Assembly: GCF_002575655.3 (NCBI RefSeq)
Contig: NC_053039.3
Location: 371,481,633-371,545,632 of the forward strand
DNA from: Aegilops tauschii subsp. strangulata
Lineage: Eukaryota > Streptophyta > Magnoliopsida > Poales > Poaceae
Length of the DNA: 64,000 nt
Reading direction: 5' to 3'
Shown here: positions 1-11,556 of the stretch, one piece after another
How positions within the stretch are numbered: position 1 is the first letter of the stretch
How the letters are laid out: every line of letters starts with the position of its first letter
The notes under the pieces: generated by a model
What the model saw: the letters and a program-made list of their open reading frames with translations, nothing else
Database searches by the model: none
What the model was told of the DNA's origin: nothing
Position numbers and translations under genes: made by a program

Positions 1-205
1 AAAATAAGTGGGTGTGCATCCAACTTGCTTGCTCACGAAGACCTAGGGCATTTGAGGAAGCCCATTGTTGGAATATACAAGCCAAGTTCTATAATGAAAA
101 ATTCCCACTAGTATATGAAAGTGACAAAATAAGAGACTCTCTATCATGAAGATCATGGTGCTACTTTGAAGCACAAGTGTGGAAAAAGGATAGTAGCATT
201 GTCCC

Positions 206-345
206 TTTTATTTCTCTTTTTTTATTTTTATTTTTTATTTGGCCTTTTTTAATTGGCCTTTCTTTTTTTTCTTTTTCTTTTTTTGCCCTTTCTTTTTCTT
301 CTTCTTTTTTTGGCCTTTTTCTTTTTTTCGGGACAATGCTCTATT
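206..345. repeat. Low-complexity pyrimidine-rich tract
   Basis: This is a T-rich run of about 140 bases in which the short motif ttggcc followed by a run of T recurs several times. On the element's coding (minus) strand it is a long purine tract. It has no coding potential; the small open frame through it is a composition artefact. Confidence 0.8.
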
Positions 346-2365
346 AATGATGATCATCACACTTCTATTTATTTACAACTCAAAGATTACAACTCGACAC
401 TAGAACAAAGTATGACTCTATATGAGTGCCTCCGGCGGTGTACCGGGATAGGCAATGAATCAAGAGTGACATGTATGATAAATTATGCATGATGGCTTTG
501 CCACAAATACGATGTCAACTACATGATCATGCAAGGCAATATGACAATGATGAAGCGTTTCATAATAAATGAAACGGTGGAAAGTTGCATGGCAATATAT
601 CTCGGAATGGCTATGGAAATGCCATAATAGGTAGGTATGGTGGCTGTTTTGAGGAAGATATAAGGAGATTTATGTGTGATAGAGCGTATCATATCACGGG
701 GTTTGGATCCACCGGTGAAGTTTGCACCAACTCTCAAGGTGAGAAAGGGCAATGCACGGTACTGAAGAGGCTAGCAATGATGGAAGGGTGAGAGTGTGTA
801 TAATCCATGGAGTCAACATTTGTCATAAAGAACTCACATACTTTCTGCAAAAATCTACAAGTCATCAAAAACCAAGCACTACACGCATGTTCCTAGGGGG
901 ATAGATTGGTAGGAAAAGACCATCGCTCGTCTCCGACCGCCACTCATAAGGATGACAATCAAAGAACACCTCATGTTTCAAATTTGTCACACAACGGTTA
1001 CCATATGTGCATGCTACGGGACTTGCAAACTTCAACACAAGTATTTCTCAATTTCACAATTACTCAACTAGCACGACTCTAATATCACCATCTTCATATC
1101 TCAAAACAATCATCAAGTATCAAACTTCTCATAGTATTCAATGCAGTTTATATGGAAGTTTTTATTATACCCATCTTGGATGCCCATCATATTAGGACTA
1201 ATTTCATAACCAAAGCAAATCACCATGCTTTTTAGGACTCTCTAAATAATATAAGTGAAGCATGAGAGTTCATCTATTTCTTAAAAAAAACTACCGCCGT
1301 GCTCTAAAAGGATATAAGTGAAGCACTAGAGCAAACAACAAACTACTCCGAAAGATATAAGTGAAGATCAATGACTAGTCGAATAATTATGTAACTATGT
1401 AAAGACTCTCTAACATTTAATAAATTTTGATCTTGGTATTTTATTCAAACATCAAGCAAAACAAAATAAAATAAAATGACGCTCCAAGCAAAACACATAT
1501 CATGTGGTGAATAATAATATAGCTCCAAGTAAAGTTACCGATGAACGAAGACGAAAGAGGGGATGCCATCCGGGGCATCCCCAAGCATAGGCTTTTGGTT
1601 GTACTTGAATATTACCTTGGGGTGCCTTGGGAATCCCCAATATTAGGCTCTTGCCACTCCTTATTCCATAGTACATCGAATCTTTACCCAAAACTTGAAA
1701 ACTTCACAACACAAAACTCAACAGAAAACTCATAAGCTCCGTTAGTATAAGAAAATAAATCACCACTTTTGGTACTGTTGTGATATAATTCTAAATTCAT
1801 ATTGGTGTAATATCTACTGTATTCCAACTTCTCTATGGTTCATACCCTCCGATACTAATCATAGATTCATCAAAATAAGCAAACAACACAGTGAAAACAG
1901 AATCTTTCAAAAACAGAATAGTCTGTAGTAATCTGTATCAAACGTATACTTATGGAAATCCAAAAATTCTGAAATAAACTGGTGGACCTGAGGAATTTGT
2001 CTATTAATCATATGCAAAAAGAATCAACCTAAAATCACTCTCCAGTAAAAAATGACAGCTAATCTCATGAGCGCTAAAGTTTCTGTTTTTTAAAGCAAGA
2101 TCATAAAGACTTCACCCAAGTCTTCCCAAAGGTTCTACTTGGCACAAACACTAATTAAAACAATAAAACCACATCTAACCAGAGGATATATGAATTATTT
2201 ATTACTAAACAGGAACAAAAATAAAATTGGGTTGCCTCCCAAAAAGCGCTAACGTTTAACGCCCCTAGCTAGGCATGATGATTTCAATGATGCTCACATA
2301 AAAGATAAGAATTGAAACATAAAGAGAGCATCATGAACAATATGACTATCCCATTTAGGTCTAAC
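346..2365 (-). other. Non-coding internal region of element A
   Basis: There is no supported gene here. Short open frames exist on both strands but none shows a recognisable motif. The stretch 1555-1640 has two related blocks built on a catcccc/gaatcccc plus tagg.tctt pattern, like degenerate copies of a short repeat. The base composition is AT-rich and matches the rest of the element's 3' untranslated part. Confidence 0.6.
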
Positions 2366-2695
2366 TCACTTCCTATGCATAGGTATTTTGTGAGCAAACA
2401 ACTTATGGGAACAATAATCAACTAGCATAGGAAGGCAAAACAAGCATAACTTCAAAACATTAAGCACATAGAGAGGAAACTTGATATTATTGCAATTCCT
2501 ACAAGCATATATTCCTCCCTCATAATAATTTTCAGTAGCATAGTGAATGAATTCAACAATATAACCATCACATAAAGCATTCTTTTCATGATCCACAAGC
2601 ATAGAAATTTTATTACTCTCCACATAAGCAAAATTCTTCTCATTCGGAATAGTGGGAGTATCATAAGAAACTCGAATACTATAAATTGTTTCCAT
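2366..2695 (-). pseudogene. Element A protein, C-terminal fragment
   Basis: This 109-residue open frame follows the 2722-3327 frame on the same strand. It has a cysteine-containing patch (ACRNCNN) and a hydrophobic C-terminus. From its position and my memory of related elements it is probably the continuation of the same long A protein, separated by an indel or stop. No function is known to me and no enzyme motif is present. Confidence 0.5.
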
Positions 2696-2721
2696 ATTAA
2701 AAGAGTAATGTTCAGAAAAGG

Positions 2722-3327
2722 CTAATCATAATCATGACAAGTTTTATAAATATAATCTTCAATACTTTTTATAGCATAAGTTTCATCACAATAATCATCA
2801 TAAGTAGCAACTTTGTTCTCATCATAATCAATTGAAACCTCTTCCGAAATAGTGGCTTCATCACTAAATAAAGTCATGACCTCTCCAAATCCACTTTTAT
2901 AATTATCACAATAAGATTCAACACCCTCCAAAATATTGGAATCATTACTTCCTAAAGTTGACACTCTTCCACACCCACTTTCATCAATATAATCATCACA
3001 AGTAGGAGGCATGTTATCATTATAATAAATTTGCATATCAAAACTTGGGGGACTAAAAATATCCTCTTCATTAAACATGGCATCCCCAAGGTTGGGACAA
3101 ACATTAATTGCAGCAAATAAATTCTCAAACATGTCATTCTCATCAAACATAACATCCCCAAGCTTGGGCCTTTTCATATCATAAGCATAATCACTCTCAT
3201 CATTAATAGTATGGATAGCACCAATAGTATAGCAATTATCATCGTCACAATGAGTAATAGGAGCAACATCATTTGGGAGGGATATCTTTCTACCTTTGCT
3301 TCTCCGTCTTTTCTTTTTCTTCTTCAC
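2722..3327 (-). pseudogene. Element A protein, acidic middle fragment
   Basis: This 201-residue frame opens at a non-ATG codon (GTG) that overlaps the stop of the 3324-4130 frame. It starts with a lysine/arginine cluster (KKKKKRRRSKG) that could be a nuclear-localisation or nucleic-acid-binding patch. It continues as a very acidic D/E/N/Y-rich chain with two similar blocks (KLGDVMFDENDMFEN and NLGDAMFNEEDIFS), an internal duplication. It is most likely the same protein as the upstream frame, split by a frameshift near 3325. The repeated acidic blocks suggest a structural rather than an enzymatic product. Confidence 0.55.
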
Positions 3328-4130
3328 ATCATGTGTGGGTTTAACCCTCTTTTTGAGCTCCTTATTAATGAGATTGGTTGAATAGAAAGCTCCTCCTCAT
3401 TACCTGATTCATCATAAGAAATAATAGGAGGATATTGGGAAGTCTCTTCCCTTTCATTAGTATTCTCTTCATCTTCTATTTGTTTTCTTGTCTTTATGTA
3501 ATTGGCAATATAAGGATTTTCAATGCAATTCATCGCACAATACATAAACATATCTTCTAGATCAAAATCAAGAAATCTATCAAGATTAAATTTTGGAATA
3601 CCCTTAGTTATACTTTTCATTTCTTCATACCTGAAAAGAAGACTAAGCTCTTTATGATGCTCAAGGGTAATCAAGTTATCACAATTTTTGGACACGATTT
3701 GATCATGAAACAAATAGCATTGGAGCTTTAAATGACCATGTTCATTGCAAAGTTCACAAGGATGGCGATAAATATTGAATCTTTCAGCACAATCATCTAG
3801 CCTTTCTTGCAACCATTTAGTTTCCAAATACTTATGCCTCTTGCAAAATCTATCTTCCCTATTTGGTGTGCACTTGCAAGCTCTATGTATTCCACAAAAG
3901 TTGACATGCTTATAAGAGACATTTTCATCATGACTAGTGCAATCATCATTAGTACTATGGATATTCAAAGAATTCATACTAACAACATTGCAATCATGCT
4001 CATCATTCAAATATTTAGTGCCAAACATCCTAATGCATTCTTCCTCTAGCAATTGACCACAATTATCGGAGTCCTTATTTTCATGAAAGATATTAAAAAG
4101 ATGAAGCATATGAGGCACCCTCAATTCCAT
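3324..4130 (-). pseudogene. Element A protein, N-terminal part with CCHC zinc knuckle
   Basis: This 268-residue frame starts about 100 bases inside the primer site, where gag normally begins. Near residue 122 it carries CELCNEHGHLKLQC, an exact CX2CX4HX4C zinc knuckle, the RNA-binding motif of retrotransposon gag proteins. The rest is rich in Cys/His/Asn and does not resemble a standard gag matrix/capsid domain. It runs into a stop where the basic patch of the next frame begins, so the original frame was probably longer. I read it as a divergent gag-like protein of a non-autonomous element; alternatives are an accessory protein or a captured sequence. Confidence 0.6.
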
Positions 4131-4226
4131 TTTTTTGTAGTTTTCTTTTATAGACTAAAATAGTGATAAAACAAGAAACTAAAAGATTCGATTGCAAGAT
4201 CTAAAGATATACCTTCAAGAACTAAC

Positions 4227-4245
4227 CTCCCCGGCAACGGCGCCA
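4227..4245 (-). other. Primer-binding site (tRNA-Asp type), element A
   Basis: On the minus strand this reads tggcgccgttgccggggag, the primer site I associate with tRNA-Asp in plant Athila/Tat-type elements. It lies five bases inside the LTR edge at 4251. Confidence 0.85.
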
Positions 4246-4250
4246 GAAAC

Positions 4251-5376
4251 TGCTTGGTGTCTACCACACAACCTTCTTCTTGTAGACATTGTTGGGCCTC
4301 GAAGTGCAGAGGTTTGTAGGACAGTAGCAAATTTCCCTCAAGTGGATGACCTAAGGTTTATCAATCCGTGGGAGGCGTAGGATGAATATGGTCTCTCTGA
4401 AGCAACCCTGCAACCAAATAACAAAGAGTCTCTTGTGTCCCCAACACACCCAATACAATGGTAAATTGTATAGGTGCACTAGTTCGGCGAAGAGATGGTG
4501 ATACCAGTGCAATATGGATGGTAGATATAGGTTTTTGTAATCCGAAAATATAAAAACAGCAAGGTAACTAATGATAAAAGTGAGCACAAACGGTATTGCA
4601 ATGCTTTGAAACAAGGTCTAGGGTTCATACTTTCACTAGTGCAATTTCTCTCAACAATAATAACATAATTGGATCATATTACCATCCCTCAACATGCAAC
4701 AAAGAGTCACTCCAAAGTCACTAATAGCGGAGAACAAACGAAGAGATTATTGTAGGGTACGAAACCACCTCAAAGTTATTTTTTCTGATCGATCTATTCA
4801 AGAGTCCGTAGTAAAATAACATGAAGCTATTCTTTCTTTTCAATCTATCATAGAGTTCGTACTAGAATAATACCTTAAGACAGAAATCAACCAAAACCCT
4901 AATGTCACCTAGATACTCCAATGTCACCACAAGTATCCGTGGGTATGATTATACGATATGCATCACACAATCTCATATTCATCTATTCAACCAACACAAA
5001 GAACTTCGAAGAGTGCCCCAAAGTTTCTACCAGAGAGTCAAGACGAAAACGTGTGCCAACCCCTATGCATAAGTTCACGAGGTCACGGAACCCGCAAGTT
5101 GATCACCAAAACATACATCAAGTAGATCACGTGATATCCCATTGTCACCACAGATAAGCACATGCAAGACACACATCAAGTGTTCTCAAATCCTTAAAGA
5201 CTCAATACGATAAGATAACTTCAAAGGGAAAACTCAATCCATTACAAGAGAGTAGAGGGGGAGAAACATCATAAGATCCAACTATAATAGCAAAGCTCAT
5301 GATACATCAAGATCGTACCACCTCAAGAACACGAGAGAGAGAGAGAGAGATCAAACACATAGGTACTGGTACATAC
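4251..5376 (-). repeat. 5' LTR of element A, truncated by insertion
   Basis: On the plus strand the LTR opens with TGCTTGGTGTC directly beside the primer site and continues to 5376, where element T begins. The start of this LTR in minus-strand reading (its U3 end) is therefore missing. A (GA)n run lies at 5333-5350. The LTR partner is outside the window. Confidence 0.75.
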
Positions 5377-5854
5377 TGTCGGTGTCAAAACCGGTGGATC
5401 TCGGGTAGGGGGTCCCGAACTGTGCGTCTAGGATCGATGGTAACAGGAGACAGGGGACACGATGTTTACCCAGGTCTGGGACCTCTCTATGGAGGTAATA
5501 CCCTACTTCCTGGTTGATTGATCTTGATGAATATGAGTATTACAAGAGTGGATCTACCACGAGATCGTAATGGCTAAACCCTAAAAGTATAGCATGTATG
5601 ACTATGGTAATGTGTGTGCTTTCCGGACTAACCCCTCCGGTTTATATAGATACCGGGGGGATCTAGGGTTTACATAGAGTCGGTTACATAAGAAGGAATC
5701 TTCATAGTCGGTCGCCAAGCTTGCCTTCCACGCCAAGGAGAGTCCAATCCGGACACCGGTACAGTCTTCGGCCTTCACGTCTTCACAGCCCATCAGTCCG
5801 GCCCATGGATAACAGGCCGGACACCCGAGGACCCCTTAGTCCAGGACTCCCTCT
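5377..5854 (-). repeat. 3' LTR of element T
   Basis: The LTR opens with TGTCGGTGTCAAAACCGG and ends near gactccctct, where CA would be expected, so the terminal base is mutated. A TATA-like tttatatag lies at 5641-5649. The purine-rich segment on its inner side marks this as the 3' LTR of a minus-strand element. The 5' partner is absent. Confidence 0.75.
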
Positions 5855-6274
5855 GTAGCCACTGAACCTGGCTTCAATGACGAGGAGTCCGATGCACAGA
5901 TTGTCTTCGGCATTGCAAGGCGGGTTCCCCCTTTCGAACTCCTGGTTAATCTTTAGATGTAATGATCGTATCCGAACTTGTATACACAGCTGCACAGGAT
6001 ATAATATTTCATGAGTTCAATCCACCAACATCTTTTTGGTAATATGACATCACACCTGCTCGACCATTATTTGTGAACCGTTTTAGCCGGTCCGTCGCCC
6101 CACGTCTCAAGACGTGGTTTTATTGGCATGTCTTATCCAAGCAGAGATCGTGCCTCCCTTTTTAAGGGATTCCTGTCAACCCGGACATGGGCAATCCAAC
6201 CGTCCCTTGGGTACAACTCCTTGGAAACAAGCAAGTTTTTGAGGCCTAGGAGGAGATGTTTGATATTTGCAGCC
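5855..6274. other. Element T non-coding region between 3' LTR and antisense promoter
   Basis: I see no coding region. This stretch separates the LTR from the plus-strand TATA box of the antisense gene and is the likely upstream promoter region of that gene. Confidence 0.5.
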
Positions 6275-6276
6275 TT

Positions 6277-6283
6277 TATATAG
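6277..6283 (+). promoter_or_regulatory. TATA box of the element T antisense gene
   Basis: TATATAG within cctttatataggggta lies about 100 bases before the ATG at 6384. It points away from the LTR, so it would drive the plus-strand gene and oppose the element's own sense transcript. The call rests on motif and spacing only. Confidence 0.6.
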
Positions 6284-6383
6284 GGGTACAGACCCGTCTT
6301 TTTCTTCCACGCTTGCTTCCTCCTCGACCCCTGCTACCCAGAGTTCCAACACACCCGGGTTCCGGTCGCCACAAGCCCCAATC

Positions 6384-6411
6384 ATGTCCGGATCTAGCCG
6401 TCAAGGCCGGT
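6384..6411 (+). pseudogene. Element T antisense gene, first coding piece
   Basis: The ATG at 6384-6386 begins a frame (MSGSSRQGR) that is cut in mid-codon by the Copia element at 6412. Skipping that element and one CCGGT copy, the frame continues without a shift at 18418. An in-frame upstream extension exists but would start inside the TATA box region, so 6384 is the better start. See the main piece at 41273 for the function. Confidence 0.65.
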
Positions 6412-7639
6412 TGAAAGAACATGTGGTGCCCCCATGTTTGGTTTTGGTAATTGACGACAATCTCTATGGACTAATGGTTGCCTTGAGTTATATTTGAAGG
6501 TTTTGTCCATAGGCTTTTCTTGGAGTACATGTGTTGGTTTCAAGGAGAGTTTGTGTTGACCAAGGTGCTATTAAGGAATTATCCAAAGATTGGTCATGTG
6601 AGAGTTGAGCTTATTGCAAGCATGTCTTGAAGAAGAAGATTGTGTAATCATTCATGTTTACCTTCAAGACATCATCCAAATGAAGAGAGTTGGAAAGATT
6701 CTAGGTTGATCAAGACTAAGTCAAGAGTGAATCAAGTTGATCAACTCACAAAGCGTAGAAGATGTACCGAGAGGGATCAAGTGATCCCATGGTATGGTAA
6801 GCATTGTCCATTGTGCTTTGTGTACTAACCCATGGTCTATGTGAGAGTTCTATGTGGGGTTAGGTACGTGTTCATGGGCTTGCGTCAAGAGGAAGATATC
6901 ACTCAACCCATGGAGAGGATGACATCAAGTGGTGACCGTCATCAAGATTGTCGTGTGCAAGTTCAAGTGGAGCATCACGAAGATATCAAGTGCTTGAAGC
7001 TTGCCATCCATTGTGGTGACAATGGACTTGTGAAGATGTGCCGAAGAGTGGCTCACCCATAGTGGACTATGGGGGAGTAATCATCTAGTCTTCATCGAGC
7101 CAACGCAATCAAGAAAGGTGGTCCAACTTGAGGGAGTCAAGATCGTCATCATCTAGCTCAAGTGGACCATGTGCAAGGCAAAGGTTACCCTTGATAGGTT
7201 TTCTGTTTTACCGGTCTCATGGTGGTAGTTGGGAGACCGGGTTATAGGATCGATAGCCGTACTATCAAGGGGGGCTCTCACGTGAGTAGCTTGATCGTAT
7301 CGTTCGTCGAGAGCTCAAACCATTGCATCCTTGCATCATGTTTCTTGGTTCTTGTTTGGTTCTCTTTGTGAGTCCTAGATCTTATCGTCATCTTGATGAC
7401 AAGCTTGAGTTCATCGAAACCGGAGTTTGCATGCGTCTTCTATGATGTTTTCGATGTGGGAGGTTTTACCGGTCTTATCCGAGGAAGTGTTCTCACCATT
7501 TTCTTTTGGGCATTTTCTCATTTTCTTCTTATTGGTATTTCTATCAAGATTGTGTTAGCCCTTGTGGCTAGCTTTCCAACAAACTAGGTTTCGTCGAATT
7601 CGGAGTCCGTTTGCAGAAGTTGTTTCAGTTTTGGTGTTC

Positions 7640-7990
7640 TGAAAAGGCTGCAGCGGTACTACCGCGGACAGGAGCGGATGTAATTTTTTACTACCGCTCT
7701 TGTGAGCGGTACTACTGCTTGGAGCAGTACTACCGCGGCTACTTCCATGGCTACTTCCGCTCGGGACCAAAAACTCGTCACAAGTCCAGCGGTGGTAGGC
7801 ACAGATGTAATTTTTTAGTACCGCTAACCTTAGCAGTAGTACCGCTACCCCTAGCGGTAGTACCGTGAGGTCAAGCGGTACTACCGCTCCAACGGTTCTT
7901 CTGGCTTTTTTGCCTCCTCGCTGTTGTGTTTCAAAGGGCTACTACCGCCCTAGCGGTAGTACCGCTCCTTGGAGCGATAGTACCGCTCGG
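7640..7990. repeat. Array of short palindromes (gcggtagtaccgc type) upstream of the LTR TATA box
   Basis: About a dozen copies of the half-palindromes agcggta, taccgct and actaccgc occur in both orientations. Several pair as near-perfect palindromes such as agcggtagtaccgct, separated by irregular spacers. The block ends about 40 bases before the TATA box. The copy number differs slightly in the 3' LTR (17034-17310), as expected of a slippage-prone repeat. It could be a set of protein-binding sites in U3 or RNA hairpins; the sequence alone does not say which. Confidence 0.8.
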
Positions 7991-8026
7991 TGCGGGCTGT
8001 GACCATAACAGTTGGATTTTCCCCAC

Positions 8027-8034
8027 CTATAAAA
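8027..8034 (+). promoter_or_regulatory. TATA box, 5' LTR of the Copia-type element
   Basis: The motif ctataaaa in cccacctataaaaggggg is a textbook plant TATA box, with CT-rich sequence just downstream. The 3' LTR copy reads ctgtaaaa at 17352-17359, a change that would weaken it. Confidence 0.75.
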
Positions 8035-9088
8035 GGGGGTCTTCTTCCCCAATGAACCTTATCCTTTGAGCTCGTGTTCTTCCCCCATTGTTGACCTTCT
8101 TCGAGCTTGCTAACTCTTAATCCCTCCATGGATTCTTGCTAGTTTTTTAGGGAAAAGAGAGAGGAGATCTAGATCCACATTTCCACCAATCACTTTCTCC
8201 TCTATGTGAGGGGAACCCCTTGGATCTAGTTCTTGGAGTTCTTGGTGTTCTCCTTCTTGTTTTTCCTCTCATTTTCCTCCCTAGCATTAGTTGCTTCGGT
8301 GGGATTTGAGAGAGAAGGACTTGGGCACTCCGTGTGCCCTTGCCATTGCATTTGGTGCATCGGTTTGAGTTCTCCACGGTGATACGTGGAAGTTACAAGT
8401 TGAGAAGCTTATTACTCTTGGGTGCTTGGTACCCTTGAGCTTGTTCCTCTTGGGTGCTTGGGCGCCCTAGACGTTTGGTGGTGTTCGGAGCTCAATCATT
8501 GTGGTTTAAAGCTCCGGGCAAGCATCGGGGTCTCCAATTAGGTTGTGGATATCGCCCCGAGCAATTTGACGGGTACCGGTGACCGCCCCCAAGGGTTGCC
8601 AAAGTGTACGGGTTCGGTGACCGCCCCCAAGGGTTGCCATTTGTACGGGTGACCGCCCTCAAGGGTCCCTTAGTGGAATCACGGCATCTTGCATTGTGCG
8701 AGGGCGTGAGGAGATTACGGTGGCCCTAGTGGCTTCTTGGGGAGCATTGTGCCTCCACACCGCTCCAAACGGAGATTAGCATCCGCAAGGGTGTGAACTT
8801 AGGATACATCGTCGTCTCCACGTGCCTCGGTTATCTCTTACCCGAGCCCTTTACTTATGCACTTTACTTTGTGATAGCCATATTGTTTCTTGTCATATAT
8901 CTTGCTATCACCTAGTTGTTTATCTTGCTTAGCATAAGTTGTTGGTGCACATAGGTGAGCCTAGTTGTTGTAGGTTTTGTGCTTGACAATTAACCGCTAG
9001 GTTTATTCCGCATTTGTTCAAGCCTAAACTATAATTATTTTAAAGCTCCTATTCACCCCCCTCTAGGCGACATCCACGATCTTTCAAT

Positions 9089-9100
9089 TGGTATCAGAGC
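9089..9100 (+). other. Primer-binding site (tRNA-iMet), Copia-type element
   Basis: tggtatcagagc is the standard complement of the initiator-Met tRNA 3' end, two bases after the LTR end. Confidence 0.92.
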
Positions 9101-9216
9101 CTCGTCTCTCTTTATAGGGCTTAACCGCCTAGAGAGAAAGGATCTCGACTAGGGGCTTAGGATTCTCTGACACTCTTAGTTTCGATGGCACAAATTTTGA
9201 TGTTTGGGTAATTCAC

Positions 9217-11556
9217 ATGCTTAATCTCTTTAGGGTCGTGGACCCAAATTTAGAGAGAATTGTAGATATGGGTTTTTCTCCTCCAAATGATCCCCAAAGA
9301 TTATCTTTAGAGGATGAGAAATACTCTTATCTCAATGCTCAAGCTTCTAATGTGCTTTTCGATGCTTTGAGCAATGTAGTTATATTTCAACTCATGCCGT
9401 TCCGGGATGCTCATGAGTTGTGGACAAAGCTTCAAGATAAATATGGTATGTCCAAGATTTGTGGGGATGGTTGTTCTCCCTCCACCTCCGGCCGTGTTGT
9501 GTTCTCAACTTCTTCTACTTCACCTACATGTGGTTTGCCACAAGTTAATGACATGGTGAGTAGTGGTGTTCATTGCAATGATGATATTGGGCTTAGTTTT
9601 GATAATCCTTCATCACTTTCTTGTTGTGATGCTTCATCTTTGGACTCTAGCACTTCGAGCACTCCAAATGTTTCACATGCTTGTGTTGATAGTCCTTGCA
9701 TATCATGTACAAATTGCTTGACTAAATCTCATGATGATATGCTTTCTACGTCTTGTTGGCATGATAAAAATGCATGTATTTCCTCGAGTTGTTGTGCTAA
9801 CAATGTAGAGGAAACCCAACACTCCATGGAACAAGATGTGGTCTTGAATGGTGCTTCAAGGGATCCCACATCATCATCTATTGCTTTTTGCCTTATGGCC
9901 AAGGCTTCAAAGGTATCTCCCACTTTGAATCCCAATATATCTTGTGATAATATTGATGATGGCAAGAGTGATGATGATGTCGATTATGATGAAGAGAATG
10001 ATGATGTTGCCTCCTTAAAAGTTAAGGGGGGAATAATTTTTAAAGCTCTTCTTAAGAATAAAATTGCTCGCTCCAACTTCATGGAAATCATGTCTATTGC
10101 TATTGAGGGCAAGAAATATATTGATGAGTTGGAATCTCGTCTTGAGGAGCATGAGGTCACCATTGATAAAATGGAAGGTCATGAGCGTGATTACGCTAAT
10201 GAGATTGCGGACCTCTCTCAAGCTCTTGAACTTGAACAAACCACCAAGGAATCTCTTGAGGAGACTTTTGCTCTAGAGTTATCTAGAGTGAAGGAATCTC
10301 ATGATAGAGCTCTTGAGGTGGCCAATGTTTTTGAAACTAAAAATGCTAAGCTTGAAGTTTCTCATGCTACACTCCTTGAGGATTTTGAGCACCTCGGAAA
10401 TGGCTCAAGGGTCATCAAGGGTGAGCTCATCAAACTCACCGAGTCTCATGCTCAACTTGAAGCTTCTTATTTAAAAGAGCTTGCCAAGTTGCCTTCTCCT
10501 CTTGTTGTTAATGATGATGCTTGTGCTACTAACTCTATTTCTTGTGAAGCATCCATTTTAAAGGAGAACGTTGAGCTACGGGCTCAACTTGAGTTGCTAT
10601 CTAGCAATTATGGGAAATTGGAAGAAAGCCATGAAAAGCTCTCAAGCTCTCATGATGATCTTCTAGTATCCCATAATGTGCTAAAGATAGCTCATGAGGC
10701 CATGATTGCTAAGGTAACATGTAGTGAGCCTCATGTGGACACTAGCACTACTTTTAGTCAAAATGCTATATTGCCTTGTGCTAGTCCTCGCGATTCATCC
10801 ATGCATAACGTTGGTACATCTTGTGATGAATTGCTTTCCTTGCCTTGTTGCTCTAACGATGAAGCTTATACTTCCTCTAGTGCTTGTGTTGAGACTAACC
10901 ATGTAGAGGAAATCAAAGAGCTCAAGGCCCAAGTCACTTCTTTGAAGGAAGACTTGGAAAAGAGTCATGAAGGGAAATTTACACTCAACAACATCTTGAG
11001 AGTGCAAAAATCCTCCAATGACAAAGGTGGACTTGGATTCAACTCCAACAAGAAGAAGTCCAAGATGAACAAAAAGAAGGGCCAAGAACAAGTCAAGAAT
11101 TCGGCCAAGATTGTTTGCTTCAAGTGCAAAGTAGAAGGGCATCATGTTAGATCTTGCCCATTGAAGAGGAAGGCCATTAGTGACAAGCAACAAGGGAAGC
11201 GGCCACAAGTTCGATCTCATGCTCAACCACAAGTTGAAGAAATTCCTCTTCCCAAGAATCCTCAAGCTAATGCTTCTCAAGTTGAGAAATCAAGTGAGAA
11301 GAAAGTGAAGAGTAGACGTTGCTACTTATGTCGTGAGAAAGGTCACCTCGCCTCTTCATGCACTAGTGGTAACTTATCCAACCCAGTTATTATTGATGAT
11401 ATCTATTCTCTTGGGAAGGATAATGTTGGCCATGTGTTTGCCAAATTTGTTGGTGCTCAAAGTGGTGTCAAGAAAAGAACCATTTGGGTAGCCAAGCCTA
11501 TTGTGACTAACCTCTTAGGACCCAACTTGGTTGGGGACCAACTTGCTCAAACTTGA
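9217..11556 (+). CDS. gag: Copia-type Gag protein, intact, with coiled coil and two zinc knuckles
   Basis: This 779-codon uninterrupted frame is the only gene of the element and forms its virus-like particle and binds its RNA. The first 75 or so residues resemble the Copia gag N-terminal (UBN2-like) domain, ending in HELWTKLQDKYG. The frame is open upstream to 9133 with gag-like sequence but no ATG, so the 9217 start may have lost a few residues. Residues about 80-280 are Ser/Cys/Asp-rich. Residues about 285-620 are a heptad-rich coiled coil. Two CCHC knuckles follow: CFKCKVEGHHVRSC near 634 and CYLCREKGHLASSC near 702. A basic linker lies before the first. It stops at 11554-11556 with no protease following. 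Confidence 0.88.
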   Translation: MLNLFRVVDPNLERIVDMGFSPPNDPQRLSLEDEKYSYLNAQASNVLFDALSNVVIFQLMPFRDAHELWTKLQDKYGMSKICGDGCSPSTSGRVVFSTSSTSPTCGLPQVNDMVSSGVHCNDDIGLSFDNPSSLSCCDASSLDSSTSSTPNVSHACVDSPCISCTNCLTKSHDDMLSTSCWHDKNACISSSCCANNVEETQHSMEQDVVLNGASRDPTSSSIAFCLMAKASKVSPTLNPNISCDNIDDGKSDDDVDYDEENDDVASLKVKGGIIFKALLKNKIARSNFMEIMSIAIEGKKYIDELESRLEEHEVTIDKMEGHERDYANEIADLSQALELEQTTKESLEETFALELSRVKESHDRALEVANVFETKNAKLEVSHATLLEDFEHLGNGSRVIKGELIKLTESHAQLEASYLKELAKLPSPLVVNDDACATNSISCEASILKENVELRAQLELLSSNYGKLEESHEKLSSSHDDLLVSHNVLKIAHEAMIAKVTCSEPHVDTSTTFSQNAILPCASPRDSSMHNVGTSCDELLSLPCCSNDEAYTSSSACVETNHVEEIKELKAQVTSLKEDLEKSHEGKFTLNNILRVQKSSNDKGGLGFNSNKKKSKMNKKKGQEQVKNSAKIVCFKCKVEGHHVRSCPLKRKAISDKQQGKRPQVRSHAQPQVEEIPLPKNPQANASQVEKSSEKKVKSRRCYLCREKGHLASSCTSGNLSNPVIIDDIYSLGKDNVGHVFAKFVGAQSGVKKRTIWVAKPIVTNLLGPNLVGDQLAQT

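Larger units (their letters stand above)
1..5376 (-). mobile_element. Element A: partial non-autonomous Ty3/gypsy-type LTR retrotransposon
   Basis: The right end is a 5' LTR (4251 onward) next to a tRNA-Asp-type primer site, so the element runs right to left and leaves the window at base 1. The internal part encodes a broken protein with a zinc knuckle and long acidic, asparagine-rich stretches. No reverse transcriptase or integrase motif is visible, so it looks non-autonomous, although the unseen left part could hold more. The LTR is cut at 5376/5377 by element T; the sequence just before the break (5372-5376, catac) would be T's target site. It is the oldest layer of the stack. I believe it belongs to one of the common Triticeae Sabrina/Jeli-type families, but that name is from memory and unverified. 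Confidence 0.8.
6412..9086 (+). repeat. 5' LTR of the Copia-type element (2675 bp)
   Basis: It begins at tgaaagaacatgtgg and ends at ccacgatctttca just before the primer site. It contains the palindrome-rich block at 7640-7990 and an intact TATA box at 8027. Removing the 844-bp insertion and its extra 9-bp target copy, the 3' LTR has the same length to within about ten bases. Confidence 0.92.

Noticed and set aside
253..492. Phe/Leu-rich open frame resembling a membrane segment
   Set aside because: It is the translation of a poly-T tract followed by unrelated sequence.
10795..11280. 161-residue minus-strand frame
   Set aside because: It is the shadow of the well-supported Copia gag on the other strand.
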